Below, piece after piece: positions 56,169 to 64,000 of a stretch of 64,000 nt of DNA (its first letter is position 1; each line of letters begins with the position of its first letter). The notes under the pieces were generated by a model. The model was not told the origin of the DNA. It was given only the letters and a program-made list of their open reading frames with translations, and did no database searches. The stretch comes from Blautia parvula. GTDB lineage: Bacteria; Bacillota; Clostridia; Lachnospirales; Lachnospiraceae. Location: positions 4,245,001 to 4,309,000 of the forward strand of contig NZ_CP084061.1 of NCBI RefSeq assembly GCF_020215665.1, written 5' to 3'. A program made the translations under genes and the position numbers.

Positions 56169-56934
56169 GACAAAGATTTTAAATAGTTATACCATTCAAG
56201 AAGCAGCTCAGAACATGGTATTCGCAGCAAGGCTTACCCAACAGGGGCATTCCATTCAAAACATGGATGATCTTATGGCTCTTTATCAGAAATCTTTTAC
56301 AGATAAAACCGTAGATCGGATTGCCAGTCTTCCTCATCCAACCGTACAGAAATTTACGGTGATCACTGTTGCGATTGTGGGGGCAAGCAGACGTTTTCTT
56401 GCACAGATTACTCGTCATCAAAACGAAGTAAAATTCATGAGTGCATCTCTGCAATATAGCAACTATTCAGAAAAAGCTGCATTTACGATCCCATATGAAA
56501 TCCTTTTTTCCGAACAGAGATACATTGATCTCTATCTGAAAAGCTGCTTATCGGATCTCAGATGTTATCAGGAATTGTGCTCTGTGGGATTTCATCATGA
56601 TTCTGCAGGATATGCCCTCCCTCATGCTTTAAGAAATATTCTGATTATCTGCGCTACACCTTATGAGTGGAAACATATGATCAGTCAGCGAATCTGCAGG
56701 AGAAATACCGACGAAACAAGAATTGTAATGTTGGACATCTGGCAGAAATTATATGAATTTGATCCGGTGTTATTTTCACCGAAGCTGACCGGTCCTTTCT
56801 GCCAGAGGGGATGTTGTGAAGAAGGTGCTATGTCCTGTGGAATTCCTATCCCAAAAGAATGGTCTCCATTAGAAATAATGAGAGCAGATTATCCTCTGCT
56901 CGTAGAAGGGAGGGAAACTGTTTATGAAAATTAA
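56155..56934 (+). CDS. Divergent flavin-dependent thymidylate synthase-like protein
   Basis: A 259-residue ThyX homologue by overall pattern. The ThyX signature RHRxxSxxxxSxRY is degenerate: ITRHQNEVKFMSASLQYSNY keeps RH, Ser and Tyr but has Gln for the third and late Arg and an extra residue. HALRNILIICATPYEWKHMI and RNTDETRIVMLDI resemble the ThyX C-terminal core. It is translationally coupled to both neighbours (14 and 11 bp overlaps). It may methylate or hydroxymethylate a dUMP/dCMP-like substrate, or bind without catalysis. Confidence 0.7.
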   Translation: MDHIETKILNSYTIQEAAQNMVFAARLTQQGHSIQNMDDLMALYQKSFTDKTVDRIASLPHPTVQKFTVITVAIVGASRRFLAQITRHQNEVKFMSASLQYSNYSEKAAFTIPYEILFSEQRYIDLYLKSCLSDLRCYQELCSVGFHHDSAGYALPHALRNILIICATPYEWKHMISQRICRRNTDETRIVMLDIWQKLYEFDPVLFSPKLTGPFCQRGCCEEGAMSCGIPIPKEWSPLEIMRADYPLLVEGRETVYEN

Positions 56935-57337
56935 ATTGATCGACTTTGGGTTAGAGAAAGATCATTATCCTTTCCGACCTCATGAAAACGATGCCGGGGC
57001 CGATGTATATATGCCTTATGACTACACATTAAAACCAGGAGAGATTGCAAGAATCCCATTAGGATTTGGTCTCATGATTCCAGATGGATATGCCGGTTAT
57101 GTTTTTCCAAGAAGCAGCATGGCAGCAAAAGGGTTGGTCTGCGAACTTCCGCCTATTGATTCCGGATATCGAGGAGAAATTCATGCCATCATCAGTAATG
57201 TTAGTTCAGAATCCCAAATACTCCGCAAAGATACCCGTGTAGGGCAACTGGTTATCACTCCGGTTCTAATCGCCGACTTTGTTCTGGATCTCGGAGAAGC
57301 AAGAGATATCGGGGCTTTTGGAAGTACCGGGGAATAA
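56924..57337 (+). CDS. dut: dUTP diphosphatase
   Basis: Trimeric dUTPase of 137 residues that converts dUTP to dUMP and keeps uracil out of DNA. Motif 1 is DAGADVYMP, motif 2 PRSSMAAKG, motif 3 PPIDSGYRGEI, motif 4 GQLVITPV and motif 5 GAFGSTGE. It overlaps the ThyX-like gene by 11 bp. Its dUMP product is the substrate of thymidylate synthases, which fits the cassette. Confidence 0.93.
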   Translation: MKIKLIDFGLEKDHYPFRPHENDAGADVYMPYDYTLKPGEIARIPLGFGLMIPDGYAGYVFPRSSMAAKGLVCELPPIDSGYRGEIHAIISNVSSESQILRKDTRVGQLVITPVLIADFVLDLGEARDIGAFGSTGE

Positions 57338-57351
57338 AGATCATAAAACCA

Positions 57352-57383
57352 GAGGTGCCGAATAATTTATGATTCGACACCTC
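57352..57383 (+). repeat. Hairpin after the dUTPase gene
   Basis: Stem GAGGTG-C-CGAAT (57352-57363) with ATTCG-A-CACCTC (57372-57383), eight-base loop and one mismatch. No T-run follows, so it may stabilise the mRNA end instead of terminating. Confidence 0.55.
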
Positions 57384-57420
57384 ACACACTCAAAATAACT
57401 TGCAGAAAGGAATAACTACT

Positions 57421-57630
57421 ATGATTACATTTGGAAGAAAATTAAATCATTTGAGACAGAAAAATCATCTCACACAAAAAGAACTTGGTATCGCACTTGG
57501 CTTCCCCGAAGATTCTACTGATATCAGAATTACACAATATGAAGCAACTACAAGAAAGCCTCTCGATGAAATCCTTGTTAAATTGGATAAAATACTTGGA
57601 GTATTATCACTTTACGACAAAATTAACTAA
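57421..57630 (+). CDS. Small XRE-family regulator
   Basis: A 69-residue helix-turn-helix protein: LNHLRQKNHLTQKELGIALG then DIRITQYEATTRKPLDEIL. The ATG at 57421 has AGAAAGGAATA upstream. An upstream TTG is rejected. It probably represses a nearby island promoter. It is 84 bp after dut. The 104 bp after it (57631-57734) contains nothing recognised. Confidence 0.8.
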   Translation: MITFGRKLNHLRQKNHLTQKELGIALGFPEDSTDIRITQYEATTRKPLDEILVKLDKILGVLSLYDKIN

Positions 57631-57734
57631 CCTTAACATTTGTTCCACTACCACTATAAATTTCTAATAATCCTAAGGTTAACTGCTTTGTGTGTAGATA
57701 TAAAATTGTCAAACTGGAATTTTATTTTCGCTTA

Positions 57735-57911
57735 CTACTCTATATCATCATCATGTTTATTAGTAAAAAGACTCCCAACAAACATTCCCACTCCCAGTCC
57801 TATAGCTAATCCTAATATAGTATGATTGAATACCACGCCTAATGCAGTTCCTACACCTACACCGATGCACATCCCATATATCATTCCATTATATTTATTA
57901 GTTTTTTTCAT
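57735..57911 (-). CDS. Small glycine-zipper membrane protein
   Basis: A 58-residue protein with two hydrophobic segments rich in Gly at regular spacing (GMCIGVGVGTALGVVF and GLAIGLGVGMFVGSLF) and an acidic end DDDIE. The ATG at 57911 follows AAAGGAGAC. Such proteins insert in the membrane and may oligomerise. No function is known. Confidence 0.65.
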   Translation of the reverse strand: MKKTNKYNGMIYGMCIGVGVGTALGVVFNHTILGLAIGLGVGMFVGSLFTNKHDDDIE

Positions 57912-57941
57912 AACTGGTCTCCTTTGCAAATTCAAGATTTA

Positions 57942-58083
57942 TTATTCTTTCCCATTCAATAGTTTATTTACTCTTTCAACCGGAAATCGGTCTTCAATGT
58001 CAATTATTTCAAAAAAATTTAGGGGCAATTCTTTTTCTCCAATCAGAGTAAGATATTCATTAACAGCTCTGCGATCAATCATT
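57942..58083 (-). pseudogene. Truncated gene fragment at the cargo junction
   Basis: The minus strand encodes 47 residues (MIDRRAVNEYLTLIGEKELP and on, ending LLNGKE) that stop abruptly at the TnpV junction near 58080. No Shine-Dalgarno precedes the ATG at 58083. It is probably the C-terminal stump of a gene cut when the tet-bearing cargo arrived. I do not recognise it. Confidence 0.45.
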
Positions 58084-58444
58084 ATTTGAGGAACTGGGCG
58101 GCAAATACGAAAGGCAAGGGGATTATTTGATACCGTGCTTAACTGTACCCGCCGAAGAAGAACAGGCAATAGGCATCTGGGGGCAACGGCATTTAGATTA
58201 TCTAAAACAGTACCGTAAAGTTACATACACCAATCTTCTTACAAGCGGCAGGCTAAACGCCTACCTTGCCGACATCAACAGACAGGCACAGGAACGCTTT
58301 GAAAGGCTCATAGAGGGTATGAAACAGGCACAGGGCATAACGGAACAGCTACAGGCAGAAAACGCCTTAGAATGGACAGGATGCCTCAATAACATAAGGG
58401 CTTGTGCGAGGGAGATTGTGGAAAAGGAAATTATTTTTGCATAA
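58079..58444 (+). pseudogene. TnpV-like transposon protein, 5' truncated
   Basis: From about 58082 the frame reads LFEELGGKYERQGDYLIP and continues to a stop at 58444, matching the TnpV family of clostridial transposons apart from its missing first codons. No start codon with a ribosome site is present before the junction. The internal TTG at 58127 is an unlikely start. It marks the left end of the imported tet segment. Confidence 0.75.
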
Positions 58445-58455
58445 ACAGATGATTA

Positions 58456-58483
58456 GTGGCAGGGGGAAATCCTGCCGCTTTTT
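58456..58483 (+). terminator. Terminator after TnpV remnant
   Basis: Stem GTGGCAGG (58456-58463) with CCTGCCGC (58471-58478) followed by a run of five T. It insulates the tet(O) promoter from upstream read-through. Confidence 0.8.
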
Positions 58484-58501
58484 CTGCTTTAGTTTGTCAG
58501 C

Positions 58502-58530
58502 TTGACAAATAAAGGGTTAAGGAATATAAT
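58502..58530 (+). promoter_or_regulatory. Promoter of the tetracycline resistance operon
   Basis: Perfect -35 TTGACA (58502-58507), 17-base spacer and perfect -10 TATAAT (58525-58530). It drives a leader of about 270 bases that precedes the resistance gene. Confidence 0.92.
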
Positions 58531-58562
58531 TAGATTCAGTATTATACAAGGAGTTAATAAAT

Positions 58563-58586
58563 ATGCGGCAAGGTATTCTTAAATAA
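58563..58586 (+). CDS. tet leader peptide
   Basis: A seven-codon ORF MRQGILK with AAGGAG upstream. Its last codons are the left arm of a long stem (GTATTCTTAAA pairing with the copy near 58660-58673). Stalled or fast ribosomes on it would change the leader fold, as in tet(M)-type transcriptional attenuation. Confidence 0.75.
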   Translation: MRQGILK

Positions 58587-58738
58587 ACTGTCAATTTGAT
58601 AGTGGGAACAAAAAGTAGCAGTCCCGTTTCACTTTTAATATGGGGCTTAGTTTTTTGTACCCAGTTTAAGAATACTTTTATCATGTAATTTTATATGCCC
58701 GAAAACATATAAGTGTTTTGGGGCTATTGGAGTTATTT

Positions 58739-58776
58739 ACCCAGTGATAGGAGTATTTATCACTGGGTATTTTTAT
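58739..58776 (+). terminator. Attenuator terminator before tet(O)-type gene
   Basis: Stem ACCCAGTGATA (58739-58749) with TATCACTGGGT (58758-58768), an 11-pair perfect stem followed by ATTTTT. It lies between the leader peptide and the structural gene, and is the expected site of tetracycline-relieved termination. Confidence 0.85.
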
Positions 58777-58810
58777 GCCCTTTTTTGGGTGTTGATAGGA
58801 GGAAAATCAC

Positions 58811-60730
58811 ATGAAAATAATTAACTTAGGCATTCTGGCTCACGTTGACGCAGGAAAGACAACATTAACGGAAAGTTTATTGTATACCAGTGGTGCAATT
58901 GCAGAACTAGGGAGCGTAGATGAAGGCACAACAAGGACAGATACAATGAATTTGGAGCGTCAAAGGGGAATCACTATCCAGACAGCAGTGACATCTTTTC
59001 AGTGGGAGGATGTAAAAGTCAACATTATAGATACGCCAGGCCATATGGATTTTTTGGCGGAAGTATACCGTTCTTTATCCGTATTAGACGGAGCAGTATT
59101 ATTAGTTTCTGCAAAGGATGGCATACAGGCACAGACCCGTATACTGTTTCATGCACTACAGATAATGAAGATTCCGACAATTTTTTTCATCAATAAAATT
59201 GACCAAGAGGGGATTGATTTGCCAATGGTATATCGGGAAATGAAAGCAAAGCTTTCTTCGGAAATTATAGTGAAGCAAAAGGTTGGGCAGCATCCCCATA
59301 TAAATGTAACGGACAATGACGATATGGAACAGTGGGATGCGGTAATTATGGGAAACGATGAACTATTAGAGAAATATATGTCAGGGAAACCGTTTAAAAT
59401 GTCAGAACTGGAACAGGAAGAAAACAGGAGATTCCAAAACGGAACGTTATTTCCCGTTTATCACGGAAGCGCTAAAAACAATCTGGGGATTCGGCAGCTT
59501 ATAGAAGTAATTGCCAGTAAATTTTATTCATCAACGCCTGAAGGTCAATCTGAACTATGCGGGCAGGTTTTTAAGATTGAATATTCAGAGAAAAGGCGGC
59601 GTTTTGTTTATGTGCGTATATATAGCGGAACATTGCATTTGAGGGATGTTATTAGAATATCTGAAAAAGAGAAAATAAAAATCACAGAGATGTGTGTTCC
59701 GACAAACGGTGAATTATATTCATCCGATACAGCCTGCTCTGGTGATATTGTAATTTTACCAAATGATGTTTTGCAGCTAAACAGTATTTTGGGGAACGAA
59801 ATACTGTTGCCGCAGAGAAAATTTATTGAAAATCCTCTCCCTATGCTCCAAACAACGATTGCAGTAAAGAAATCTGAACAGCGGGAAATATTGCTTGGGG
59901 CACTTACAGAAATTTCAGATGGCGACCCTCTTTTAAAATATTATGTGGATACTACAACGCATGAGATTATACTTTCTTTTTTGGGGAATGTGCAGATGGA
60001 AGTCATTTGTGCCATCCTTGAGGAAAAATATCATGTGGAGGCAGAAATAAAAGAGCCTACTGTTATATATATGGAAAGACCGCTTAGAAAAGCAGAATAT
60101 ACCATCCACATAGAAGTCCCGCCAAATCCTTTCTGGGCTTCTGTCGGGTTGTCCATAGAGCCGCTCCCTATTGGAAGCGGAGTGCAGTATGAAAGCAGAG
60201 TTTCACTTGGATATTTAAATCAATCGTTCCAAAATGCGGTTATGGAGGGGGTTCTTTATGGCTGCGAGCAGGGGCTGTATGGATGGAAAGTGACAGACTG
60301 TAAAATCTGTTTTGAATATGGATTGTATTATAGTCCTGTAAGTACCCCCGCAGACTTTCGGCTGCTTTCCCCTATCGTATTGGAGCAGGCTTTAAAAAAA
60401 GCAGGGACAGAACTATTAGAGCCATATCTCCACTTTGAAATTTATGCACCGCAGGAATATCTCTCACGGGCGTATCATGATGCTCCAAGGTATTGTGCAG
60501 ATATTGTAAGTACTCAGATAAAGAATGACGAGGTCATTCTGAAAGGAGAAATCCCTGCTAGATGTATTCAAGAATACAGGAACGATTTAACTTATTTCAC
60601 AAATGGGCAGGGAGTCTGCTTGACAGAGTTAAAAGGATACCAGCCAGCTATTGGTAAATTTATTTGCCAACCCCGCCGCCCGAATAGCCGTATAGATAAG
60701 GTTCGGCATATGTTCCACAAGTTAGCTTAA
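58811..60730 (+). CDS. tet(O): Ribosomal protection tetracycline resistance protein, Tet(O) type
   Basis: An EF-G-like GTPase of 639 residues that ejects tetracycline from the ribosome. The G domain has [23 protein letters not shown] and NKID. The sequence matches Tet(O) closely as I recall it. Because tet(O), tet(32) and mosaic tet(O/32/O) share most of this sequence, and tet(O/32/O) is known beside tet(40), the exact allele needs alignment. AGGAGG precedes the ATG. The leader contains a promoter, leader peptide and attenuator. Confidence 0.92.
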   Translation: MKIINLGILAHVDAGKTTLTESLLYTSGAIAELGSVDEGTTRTDTMNLERQRGITIQTAVTSFQWEDVKVNIIDTPGHMDFLAEVYRSLSVLDGAVLLVSAKDGIQAQTRILFHALQIMKIPTIFFINKIDQEGIDLPMVYREMKAKLSSEIIVKQKVGQHPHINVTDNDDMEQWDAVIMGNDELLEKYMSGKPFKMSELEQEENRRFQNGTLFPVYHGSAKNNLGIRQLIEVIASKFYSSTPEGQSELCGQVFKIEYSEKRRRFVYVRIYSGTLHLRDVIRISEKEKIKITEMCVPTNGELYSSDTACSGDIVILPNDVLQLNSILGNEILLPQRKFIENPLPMLQTTIAVKKSEQREILLGALTEISDGDPLLKYYVDTTTHEIILSFLGNVQMEVICAILEEKYHVEAEIKEPTVIYMERPLRKAEYTIHIEVPPNPFWASVGLSIEPLPIGSGVQYESRVSLGYLNQSFQNAVMEGVLYGCEQGLYGWKVTDCKICFEYGLYYSPVSTPADFRLLSPIVLEQALKKAGTELLEPYLHFEIYAPQEYLSRAYHDAPRYCADIVSTQIKNDEVILKGEIPARCIQEYRNDLTYFTNGQGVCLTELKGYQPAIGKFICQPRRPNSRIDKVRHMFHKLA

Positions 60731-60780
60731 CAGCTTGCAAAAGTCATATAAAATGAGATTTGAAAGGAGAATGTAACTTC

Positions 60781-62001
60781 ATGTTTGCTAAAAATTCAAA
60801 GGCATATTCTGTCTACCTGCTGTTCCGATTTGTCTGTTCCCTGGCGGTTTCTATGTCCACAGTGCTTTCCATCGTGTACCACCTGGAGGTGGTGCAGCTG
60901 GATGCTTTCCAGCTTGTCCTGGTAGGGACGGTTCTGGAGACCTCCTGCTTTCTGTTCGAGATACCCACCGGTGTGGTGGCGGATTTGTATAGCCGTCGGC
61001 GCTCGGTGCTGATTGGAATGTTCCTCTACGGCCTGGGCTTTCTGATGGAGGGTGCGCTACCGTGGTTCGCGCCGGTTCTGCTGGCCCAGGTTGTCTGGGG
61101 TTGCGGTGATACCTTCATCACCGGCGCTCTGGAGGCGTGGATTGCCTCGGAGGAAGAGGACAAACCCATAGACAAGGTGTTCCTGCGGGGCAGTCAAATG
61201 GGGCAAATCGGCGGCGTTCTGGGCGTGGTGCTGGGCACACTGCTGGGAAACATAAACCTGCAAATGCCTGTCATCTTGGGGGGCAGTTTGTGCTTGTTGT
61301 TGGGGCTGGTGTTGGTTCGCATCATGCCAGAAACCAACTTCTCCCCTGCTATTGAGGAACGGCAGGGCTTGCTTAAAGACTTTGTCTGCCTGTTCAAGCT
61401 CAACCTGGGCTTTGTGAAAGGCGCACCTGTGTTGCTGGCGCTCTTAGCAATCACACTATGCGGGGGACTTGCCAGTGAAGGCTTTGACCGGCTCTCCACC
61501 GCTCATTTTCTGGATGACACGGTAATACCCGTTATCGGGCCGCTGAACAGCGTCACTTGGTTCGGTGTTATCAGTCTTATCGGCAGCGGCTTAGGTATTC
61601 TGGCTTCTCAGTTGCTCATCGCCCGCATGGAGAAAAAAGGGACTGTCAGCCGAACCAGTGTGGTCATGTCCACCAGCGCCGGGTATATCCTGTGCCTGGT
61701 TCTCTTCGCGGTGGGGCGGAGCTTTTGGTTCATGTTGTTGGTGTTCCTGCTGGCGGGGCTTATGCGCACCATCAAGGAGCCTGTGCTGGCCGCCTGGATG
61801 AACGACCATGTGGATGAGAAAATGCGCGCCACAGTCTTTTCCACCAGCGGACAGCTGGACTCTTTCGGGCAGATCATCGGCGGGCCTATTGTGGGGCTGG
61901 TAGCCCAGCAGGTGTCCATACCCTGGGGGCTGGTCTGTACCGCTTTCCTGCTGTTGCCCGCGCTGTTCTTAGTGCCGGTGGCGGGAAAGAAGCGGGATTG
62001 A
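60781..62001 (+). CDS. tet(40): Tetracycline efflux protein Tet(40)
   Basis: A 406-residue MFS exporter with twelve membrane segments, opening MFAKNSKAYSVYLLFRFVCS, which is the Tet(40) start as I recall it. The A-motif region VADLYSRRRSVLIG follows TM2. The ATG at 60781 has AAAGGAG upstream. It is much richer in G+C than tet(O) just before it, so the pair has different origins, as described for gut clostridia. Both genes are probably co-transcribed. A terminator follows. Confidence 0.92.
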   Translation: MFAKNSKAYSVYLLFRFVCSLAVSMSTVLSIVYHLEVVQLDAFQLVLVGTVLETSCFLFEIPTGVVADLYSRRRSVLIGMFLYGLGFLMEGALPWFAPVLLAQVVWGCGDTFITGALEAWIASEEEDKPIDKVFLRGSQMGQIGGVLGVVLGTLLGNINLQMPVILGGSLCLLLGLVLVRIMPETNFSPAIEERQGLLKDFVCLFKLNLGFVKGAPVLLALLAITLCGGLASEGFDRLSTAHFLDDTVIPVIGPLNSVTWFGVISLIGSGLGILASQLLIARMEKKGTVSRTSVVMSTSAGYILCLVLFAVGRSFWFMLLVFLLAGLMRTIKEPVLAAWMNDHVDEKMRATVFSTSGQLDSFGQIIGGPIVGLVAQQVSIPWGLVCTAFLLLPALFLVPVAGKKRD

Positions 62002-62022
62002 TATGGCATAGTTAAGTTTACT

Positions 62023-62052
62023 GACGAGCGGGAGATTACTTCCGCTCGTCTT
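62023..62052 (+). terminator. Terminator after tet(40)
   Basis: Stem GACGAGCGG (62023-62031) with CCGCTCGTC (62042-62050), ten-base loop, then TTCATTT. The remaining 200 bp to 62250 hold no gene that I can support. Confidence 0.7.
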
Positions 62053-62250
62053 CATTTAGTAGCGCAAAATTTGAGGACTCTTTATTTCCTTATTCGGTAT
62101 AGCGGAGGCGGCTGTCAATTCGACATAATTTTCTTGTGATACTTTACCGTACATGAGCATTTGTTTCGTATTTGAAAGAACAAACTCACCAAATAAAAAA
62201 AACGATATTCGGGTGGGTTATTTTGTTATACCCTAAATTACCCTCTGAGT

Positions 62251-62976
62251 AAGCACGACCTTAAAGACTTAAAGGAACGGTGCAACGAGCAGAGCTGGGA
62301 ACAGGGCTTGCATGTGCCGGAGAAAGGAAAGACATTTGCTGGAGAAGTCCGGGAAGAAACGGTGGCATGGAGCAAAGACACCTACCAGCTTTTGAAACAG
62401 GCAGAGCAGGGAAAGGTCAAAAGCTATGTGCAGGATATTGCCCTTGCGGTGCTGGATTGTAAGGAAACAGCGACCAGCCGGGAAACCTTTATCCGGCTGA
62501 TGAATGAAAGAGGGTACGGGGTGGACTGGCAGGACAGCCACAAGTACATCACATATACCGACTTAGCCAGGGAACAGGCAGGAGAAAAGGCTTGTAAAAT
62601 CAGGGATAACAAGCTGGAAAAATACTACAATATGGATTTTGGAAAGGAGAGTATGGAGCATGAGTTTGAGAGAAATGCACGAACAGCAGAAGCAGAGCAG
62701 TCCAAGAGAGCAGCTTCAAGAGTTAAACCGACAGAGCCGGACAGAGCTGGAAAACAGTCTGCTCAAAGAAGCGTTGGCGATGTCGAGCGAGAACTGCGAG
62801 GAATTGATGAAGCAGTCAAATCAAGAACAAGTGAGGGCAGAGCAGAACAGGCAGAGAGACGCAGAGCAGAACAGGAAGCTCATCAGCGAGCTGAAGCAGA
62901 GCGTAGAGCTGCTGAAGAACAGCAACGAATTGCTTCAAGACGCTATATCGGGCGAGATTGGGAGCCTGAAAGATGA
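62251..62976 (+). pseudogene. C-terminal remnant of a second relaxase
   Basis: An open frame from about 62251 (KHDLKDLKERCNEQSWEQG) to 62976 encodes the C-terminal part of a Tn1549/MobL-type relaxase: VPEKGKTFAGEVREETVAW, then TSRETFIRLMNERGYGVDW. The nicking domain is absent and the upstream sequence breaks off near 62245, so it is decapitated. The tail is a Glu/Arg/Ala-rich coil. Its last 317 bp overlap the next gene in another frame. Confidence 0.75.
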
Positions 62977-63232
62977 GGTTAAGGAAAACACCGTCCAAGA
63001 GGTTAGAAAGGCGTTACAGGCGAATATAGAGGCTATACAGAGGGCTACAAAGCTTCTTGAGAAGCAGTCTGATACACTTACGAGCGTGATGAAGCAGAAG
63101 ATCCGGGAGCTTGAGGAAAGTAAGAACAGTTTTTTTAGATATGAGGGCTTGAAGTTGTACCTGTTTTGGGGCGGTATGGTCTGCAATATTTTAGTGTTTC
63201 TTATGCTGTTGTATGGTATGATTAGTAAGTAA
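62660..63232 (+). CDS. MobB-like coiled-coil membrane protein
   Basis: A 190-residue protein starting MSLREMHEQQKQSSPREQLQ. It has long helical coiled-coil regions through residue 155 and a single C-terminal membrane segment (LFWGGMVCNILVFLMLLYGM). The ATG at 62660 has AAGGAG in range. Its first 317 bp lie within the relaxase remnant in the +1 frame. Such proteins follow relaxases in Tn1549-like elements and may tether the relaxosome to the membrane. This is inference. Confidence 0.65.
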   Translation: MSLREMHEQQKQSSPREQLQELNRQSRTELENSLLKEALAMSSENCEELMKQSNQEQVRAEQNRQRDAEQNRKLISELKQSVELLKNSNELLQDAISGEIGSLKDEVKENTVQEVRKALQANIEAIQRATKLLEKQSDTLTSVMKQKIRELEESKNSFFRYEGLKLYLFWGGMVCNILVFLMLLYGMISK

Positions 63233-63251
63233 AAAGAAATCGATAAATCCT

Positions 63252-63344
63252 TTAGGTTAGAATCGATGATGGGGTAAACGAAAAAGCAGTTTTGACATTC
63301 CAGTGAACTGCCCCTTCGTTTACACCATTTTCGATTTGACCTAA
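63252..63344. repeat. Imperfect 93-bp palindrome
   Basis: Arms of about 40 bp, starting TTAGGT (63252-63257) and ending ACCTAA (63339-63344), with most positions paired (for example GTAAACGAA with TTCGTTTAC and GCAGTT with AACTGC), around a 13-base loop. It lies between the MobB-like gene and the IS91 transposase, in a 294-bp stretch without other genes. It may be a transposon end or an oriT/oriIS-like structure. Confidence 0.6.
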
Positions 63345-63526
63345 TTGAACAAAGTGAGCGTCCGGGCAGCTACTGCCTATGGACTTTCAATCTTTTGCTC
63401 TTATCCATAATTATACAGGATCTCCTATGCAGATGCTACAGAAATCACGTGTTTTCAGATAAATAGGTACAACAATAAAACCTCAGGATTTTGAGGCTAA
63501 AAAAACATATAAATAGGAAATGGGCT

Positions 63527-64000
63527 TTAACGCCTTTGCGGTATTCGAAGCTGTGGTTTTCCAAGATGTCCACCGCAGGATTTACATACATGGATGTTTA
63601 TCCCATATAGCTGTTTCAATATTTCCGGCATCTCCTTATCCCTGAGCTTTGAAAGATATTTTTTGCATCCGAGGAGATGCCGGCATAAAGTGAGTTTTTT
63701 GTGTTTGCTGCGGGAACATAGAAGTCCATAATGCCGGATCCTGACAAAACGTCTGGGTGGCACATGCATCAGAAAACGCCGTATAAATTCAATGCCGGAA
63801 ATGGTCAGTTCCTTCCATTGTCCTTCTTTCCGGTAATCCTTAACGGAAAAAGTAACATTTTCATCATCCATATGGATGATGCGGTGATTGCTGATAGCGA
63901 TCCTATGGGTATACTTTCCAAGGTAATCAATCACAGATTGTGCACCGTTAAAAGTTTTCTTACAGTAAGGAACCCATTCTGCGTCATAACAGGAATCTAT
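63527..64000 (-). CDS. IS91-family transposase, C-terminal part (runs off the edge)
   Basis: A rolling-circle (Y2/HUH) transposase fragment. From the window edge the frame reads EWVPYCKKTFNGAQ, then VIDYLGKYTHRIAISNHRI, which is the IS91 core. It ends with a short CKSCGG zinc-knuckle-like motif. The start lies beyond 64000. IS91-like elements mobilise neighbouring DNA by one-ended transposition, which may have helped assemble the tet cargo. Confidence 0.85.
   Translation of the reverse strand: MDSCYDAEWVPYCKKTFNGAQSVIDYLGKYTHRIAISNHRIIHMDDENVTFSVKDYRKEGQWKELTISGIEFIRRFLMHVPPRRFVRIRHYGLLCSRSKHKKLTLCRHLLGCKKYLSKLRDKEMPEILKQLYGINIHVCKSCGGHLGKPQLRIPQRR

Noticed and set aside
58127-58444. Intact small gene starting at TTG 58127
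   Set aside because: The TnpV homology extends upstream of this codon to the junction, so it is a truncated gene.
63252-63344. Imperfect palindrome as an integron attC site
   Set aside because: The outer boxes do not fit the GTTRRRY/RYYYAAC core and no integron integrase is seen.

Overview
The window is the replication-origin region of a low-GC Gram-positive chromosome, followed by a horizontally acquired island. dnaA-dnaN-yaaA-recF-gyrB-gyrA diverge from rpmH-rnpA-yidD-yidC-jag-mnmE-mnmG-rsmG around a cluster of DnaA boxes, and a parAB locus with three perfect parS sites lies about 18 kb away. Gene content (DUF3881, DUF4446, a Gld-type ABC cassette with DUF4340, a MoxR/VWA pair after rsmG, YesM/YesN next to carbohydrate ABC genes) points to a Lachnospiraceae member, probably Blautia-like. 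The species assignment is inference.

Layout. 1-8.8 kb: leftward replication genes (lipoprotein start, gyrA, gyrB, recF, yaaA, dnaN, dnaA). 8.8-9.5 kb: origin with DnaA boxes, two dyads and the rpmH promoter. 9.5-19.4 kb: rightward rpmH to rsmG, then MoxR AAA+ and VWA genes. 19.5-20.5 kb: leftward nucleotidyltransferase-fold protein and an alkyltransferase-like protein. 20.7-25.7 kb: four-gene ABC cassette. 25.7-29.5 kb: three parS sites, an alpha/beta hydrolase, a 193-bp inverted-repeat element, parA and parB. 29.5-32.3 kb: DUF4446, serS, DUF3881. 32.5-44.9 kb: a very large PAS/GGDEF/EAL protein, a YesM/YesN two-component pair and a carbohydrate ABC importer with an SGNH hydrolase and a second binding protein. 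45.3-46.7 kb: an XRE protein with a glycine-rich beta-helix-like tail.

From 46.7 kb to the right edge lies a mobile island. Its left edge is a displaced 3' half of a tRNA-Arg(CCT) gene. The intact tRNA is predicted beyond the right edge of the window. The island carries paralogous DUF4869-like genes around a small P-loop NTPase, a Fic protein, a tyrosine integrase, a protein with four excisionase-type helix-turn-helix units, a second excisionase-like protein, a peptide deformylase, a strongly structured candidate oriT, MobC and a relaxase. These are followed by a deoxynucleotide cassette (NMAD/MazG-like, divergent ThyX-like, dUTPase). From about 58.1 kb there is nested mosaic cargo: truncated TnpV, a tet(O)-type ribosomal protection gene with leader-peptide attenuator, tet(40), a decapitated second relaxase that overlaps a MobB-like gene in another frame, and an IS91-family transposase running off the edge.

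The best candidates for undescribed biology are the DUF4869/P-loop cassette beside Fic, the nucleotide cassette with a degenerate ThyX motif, the GC-rich 41-bp inverted-repeat element between parS sites, and the leader-peptide/hairpin region before yidC. No database search was possible. Family names rest on recalled motifs.
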